The notes under the pieces are model-generated. The model did no database searches. It saw only the letters and a program-made list of their open reading frames with translations, and was not told the origin of the DNA. Below are positions 5,169 to 5,906 of a stretch of 5,906 nucleotides of DNA, piece by piece. The stretch is taken from the NCBI GenBank assembly GCA_002409455.1, contig DHNI01000045.1:1-5906 (forward strand), given 5' to 3'. The position numbers were made by a program, and so were the translations under genes. The number at the start of each line of letters is the position of its first letter. The first letter of the stretch is position 1. This stretch comes from Firmicutes bacterium UBA5420. Lineage in GTDB: Bacteria; Bacillota; Limnochordia; Darwinibacteriales; Darwinibacteriaceae.

Positions 5169-5906
5169 TGCTGGCTATTCAGGGGGTTCGTAAGAGCTTT
5201 CATCTAGGAACTGTCAATGAGAAAATAGCTCTTTCCAACCTTAATCTCCAGCTAAAGAAGGGCGATTATGTTACTGTAATTGGAGGCAATGGATCCGGGA
5301 AATCCACCTTGCTAAACTGTATCGCTGGGGTGTATGGAGTTGAACAGGGAGAGATTGTAGTTGATGATCAAAATGTTACGAAGTGTTCTGAACACAGGCG
5401 GGCCAAATTTCTAGGTCGCGTGTTTCAGGATCCCATGGTGGGCACTAGTGCTCAGATGAGTATCGAAGAGAACTTGGCTATCGCCCTTAGGCGTGGTCAA
5501 AGGAGAAGGTTGACATGGGGGATTTCTGCCGCAGAAAGGAGTCTGTTTAAAAAAGCGTTAGGTATGCTTGATTTGGGCTTAGATGAGCGTCTGAAAACCA
5601 AAGCTGGGCTCCTATCGGGTGGTCAGCGCCAGGCACTTACTCTGCTCATGGCCACGTTGCGAAAGCCTAAAGTTCTTCTCCTTGATGAGCACACAGCCGC
5701 TCTTGATCCCAAAACAGCTTCTAAGGTTCTGGAAATAACAGACCGTATGATACACGAACATGAACTGACAACCCTAATGATTACCCATAATATGCAGGAC
5801 GCCATTACCTATGGTAACCGTTTGATCATGATGCATGATGGTTCTATTATCCTTGACATTAAAGGAGAGGCTAAACAAAAACTCACTGTGGAACACTTGG
5901 TAAGCC
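5168..5906 (+). CDS. ABC transporter ATP-binding protein (TrpZ-like), partial at right edge
   Basis: An open frame from the ATG at 5168-5170, overlapping the permease stop, through the last base of the window: 246 residues with no stop seen. A GGGGGAG ribosome binding site lies in the end of the permease gene. All nucleotide-binding motifs are present: Walker A GGNGSGKST (39-47), Q-loop VFQDP (85-89, Q87), signature LSGGQ (149-153), Walker B VLLLDEH (169-175), D-loop AALD (177-180) and H-loop His207. The LLLDEHTAALDP wording is typical of ATPases paired with ABC_sub_bind systems. Family members are about 255-265 residues, so only a short C-terminal tail is missing. It powers uptake with the two preceding gene products. 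Confidence 0.93.
   Translation, partial: MLAIQGVRKSFHLGTVNEKIALSNLNLQLKKGDYVTVIGGNGSGKSTLLNCIAGVYGVEQGEIVVDDQNVTKCSEHRRAKFLGRVFQDPMVGTSAQMSIEENLAIALRRGQRRRLTWGISAAERSLFKKALGMLDLGLDERLKTKAGLLSGGQRQALTLLMATLRKPKVLLLDEHTAALDPKTASKVLEITDRMIHEHELTTLMITHNMQDAITYGNRLIMMHDGSIILDIKGEAKQKLTVEHLVS

Noticed and set aside
5623..5805. Minus-strand open frame opposite the ATPase signature region
   Set aside because: A shadow of the ABC ATPase gene, whose motifs are complete on the plus strand.

Overview
The window looks like a chromosomal segment of a Firmicute, probably Clostridia-like (Peptococcaceae, or a diderm relative). The grounds are a canonical T-box riboswitch leader, strong AGGAGG-type ribosome binding sites, TTG and GTG starts, and sigma-A-type promoters. 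The genus cannot be fixed from the sequence alone.

Layout. (1) Positions 51-617, minus strand: a complete DUF4256-family gene of unknown function. Positions 1-50 hold nothing I can recognise. (2) Positions 665-2932: an IS1634-family insertion sequence (about 820-2777, 1,958 bp) with one transposase gene on the minus strand (914-2641, TTG start). It is flanked by two 155-bp direct repeats (665-819 and 2778-2932) that differ at one base. Such long target duplications are a known hallmark of IS1634 elements. (3) Positions about 2933-3273: a complete T-box leader with Stem I, specifier loop, AG bulge, distal loop, T-box sequence and terminator/antiterminator switch. (4) Positions 3274-5906: a three-gene ABC importer operon of the TrpXYZ-like class: substrate-binding protein, nine-helix-type permease and ATPase. 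The ATPase runs off the right edge with perhaps 10-20 residues missing. It is open to the window end, with Walker A, Q-loop, LSGGQ, Walker B, D-loop and H-loop all intact.

How it fits together. Before the insertion, the DUF4256 gene and the T-box/ABC operon were divergent and shared an intergenic region of about 200 bp. The region held back-to-back promoters and a 12-bp palindrome between them. The IS landed directly after the -10 hexamer of the operon promoter. Because 155 bp was duplicated, a full copy of both promoters now lies on each side: the left copy still serves DUF4256 and the right copy still serves the operon. The two surplus promoter copies point into the IS. Each meets an inward-facing intrinsic terminator just inside the IS end, so the transposase should be shielded from outside transcription. 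The T-box specifier reads UUC (Phe), and the T-box UGGU matches an A discriminator (as in tRNA-Phe) and not the G of tRNA-Trp. The operon is therefore best predicted as a phenylalanine-controlled, probably aromatic amino acid, uptake system.
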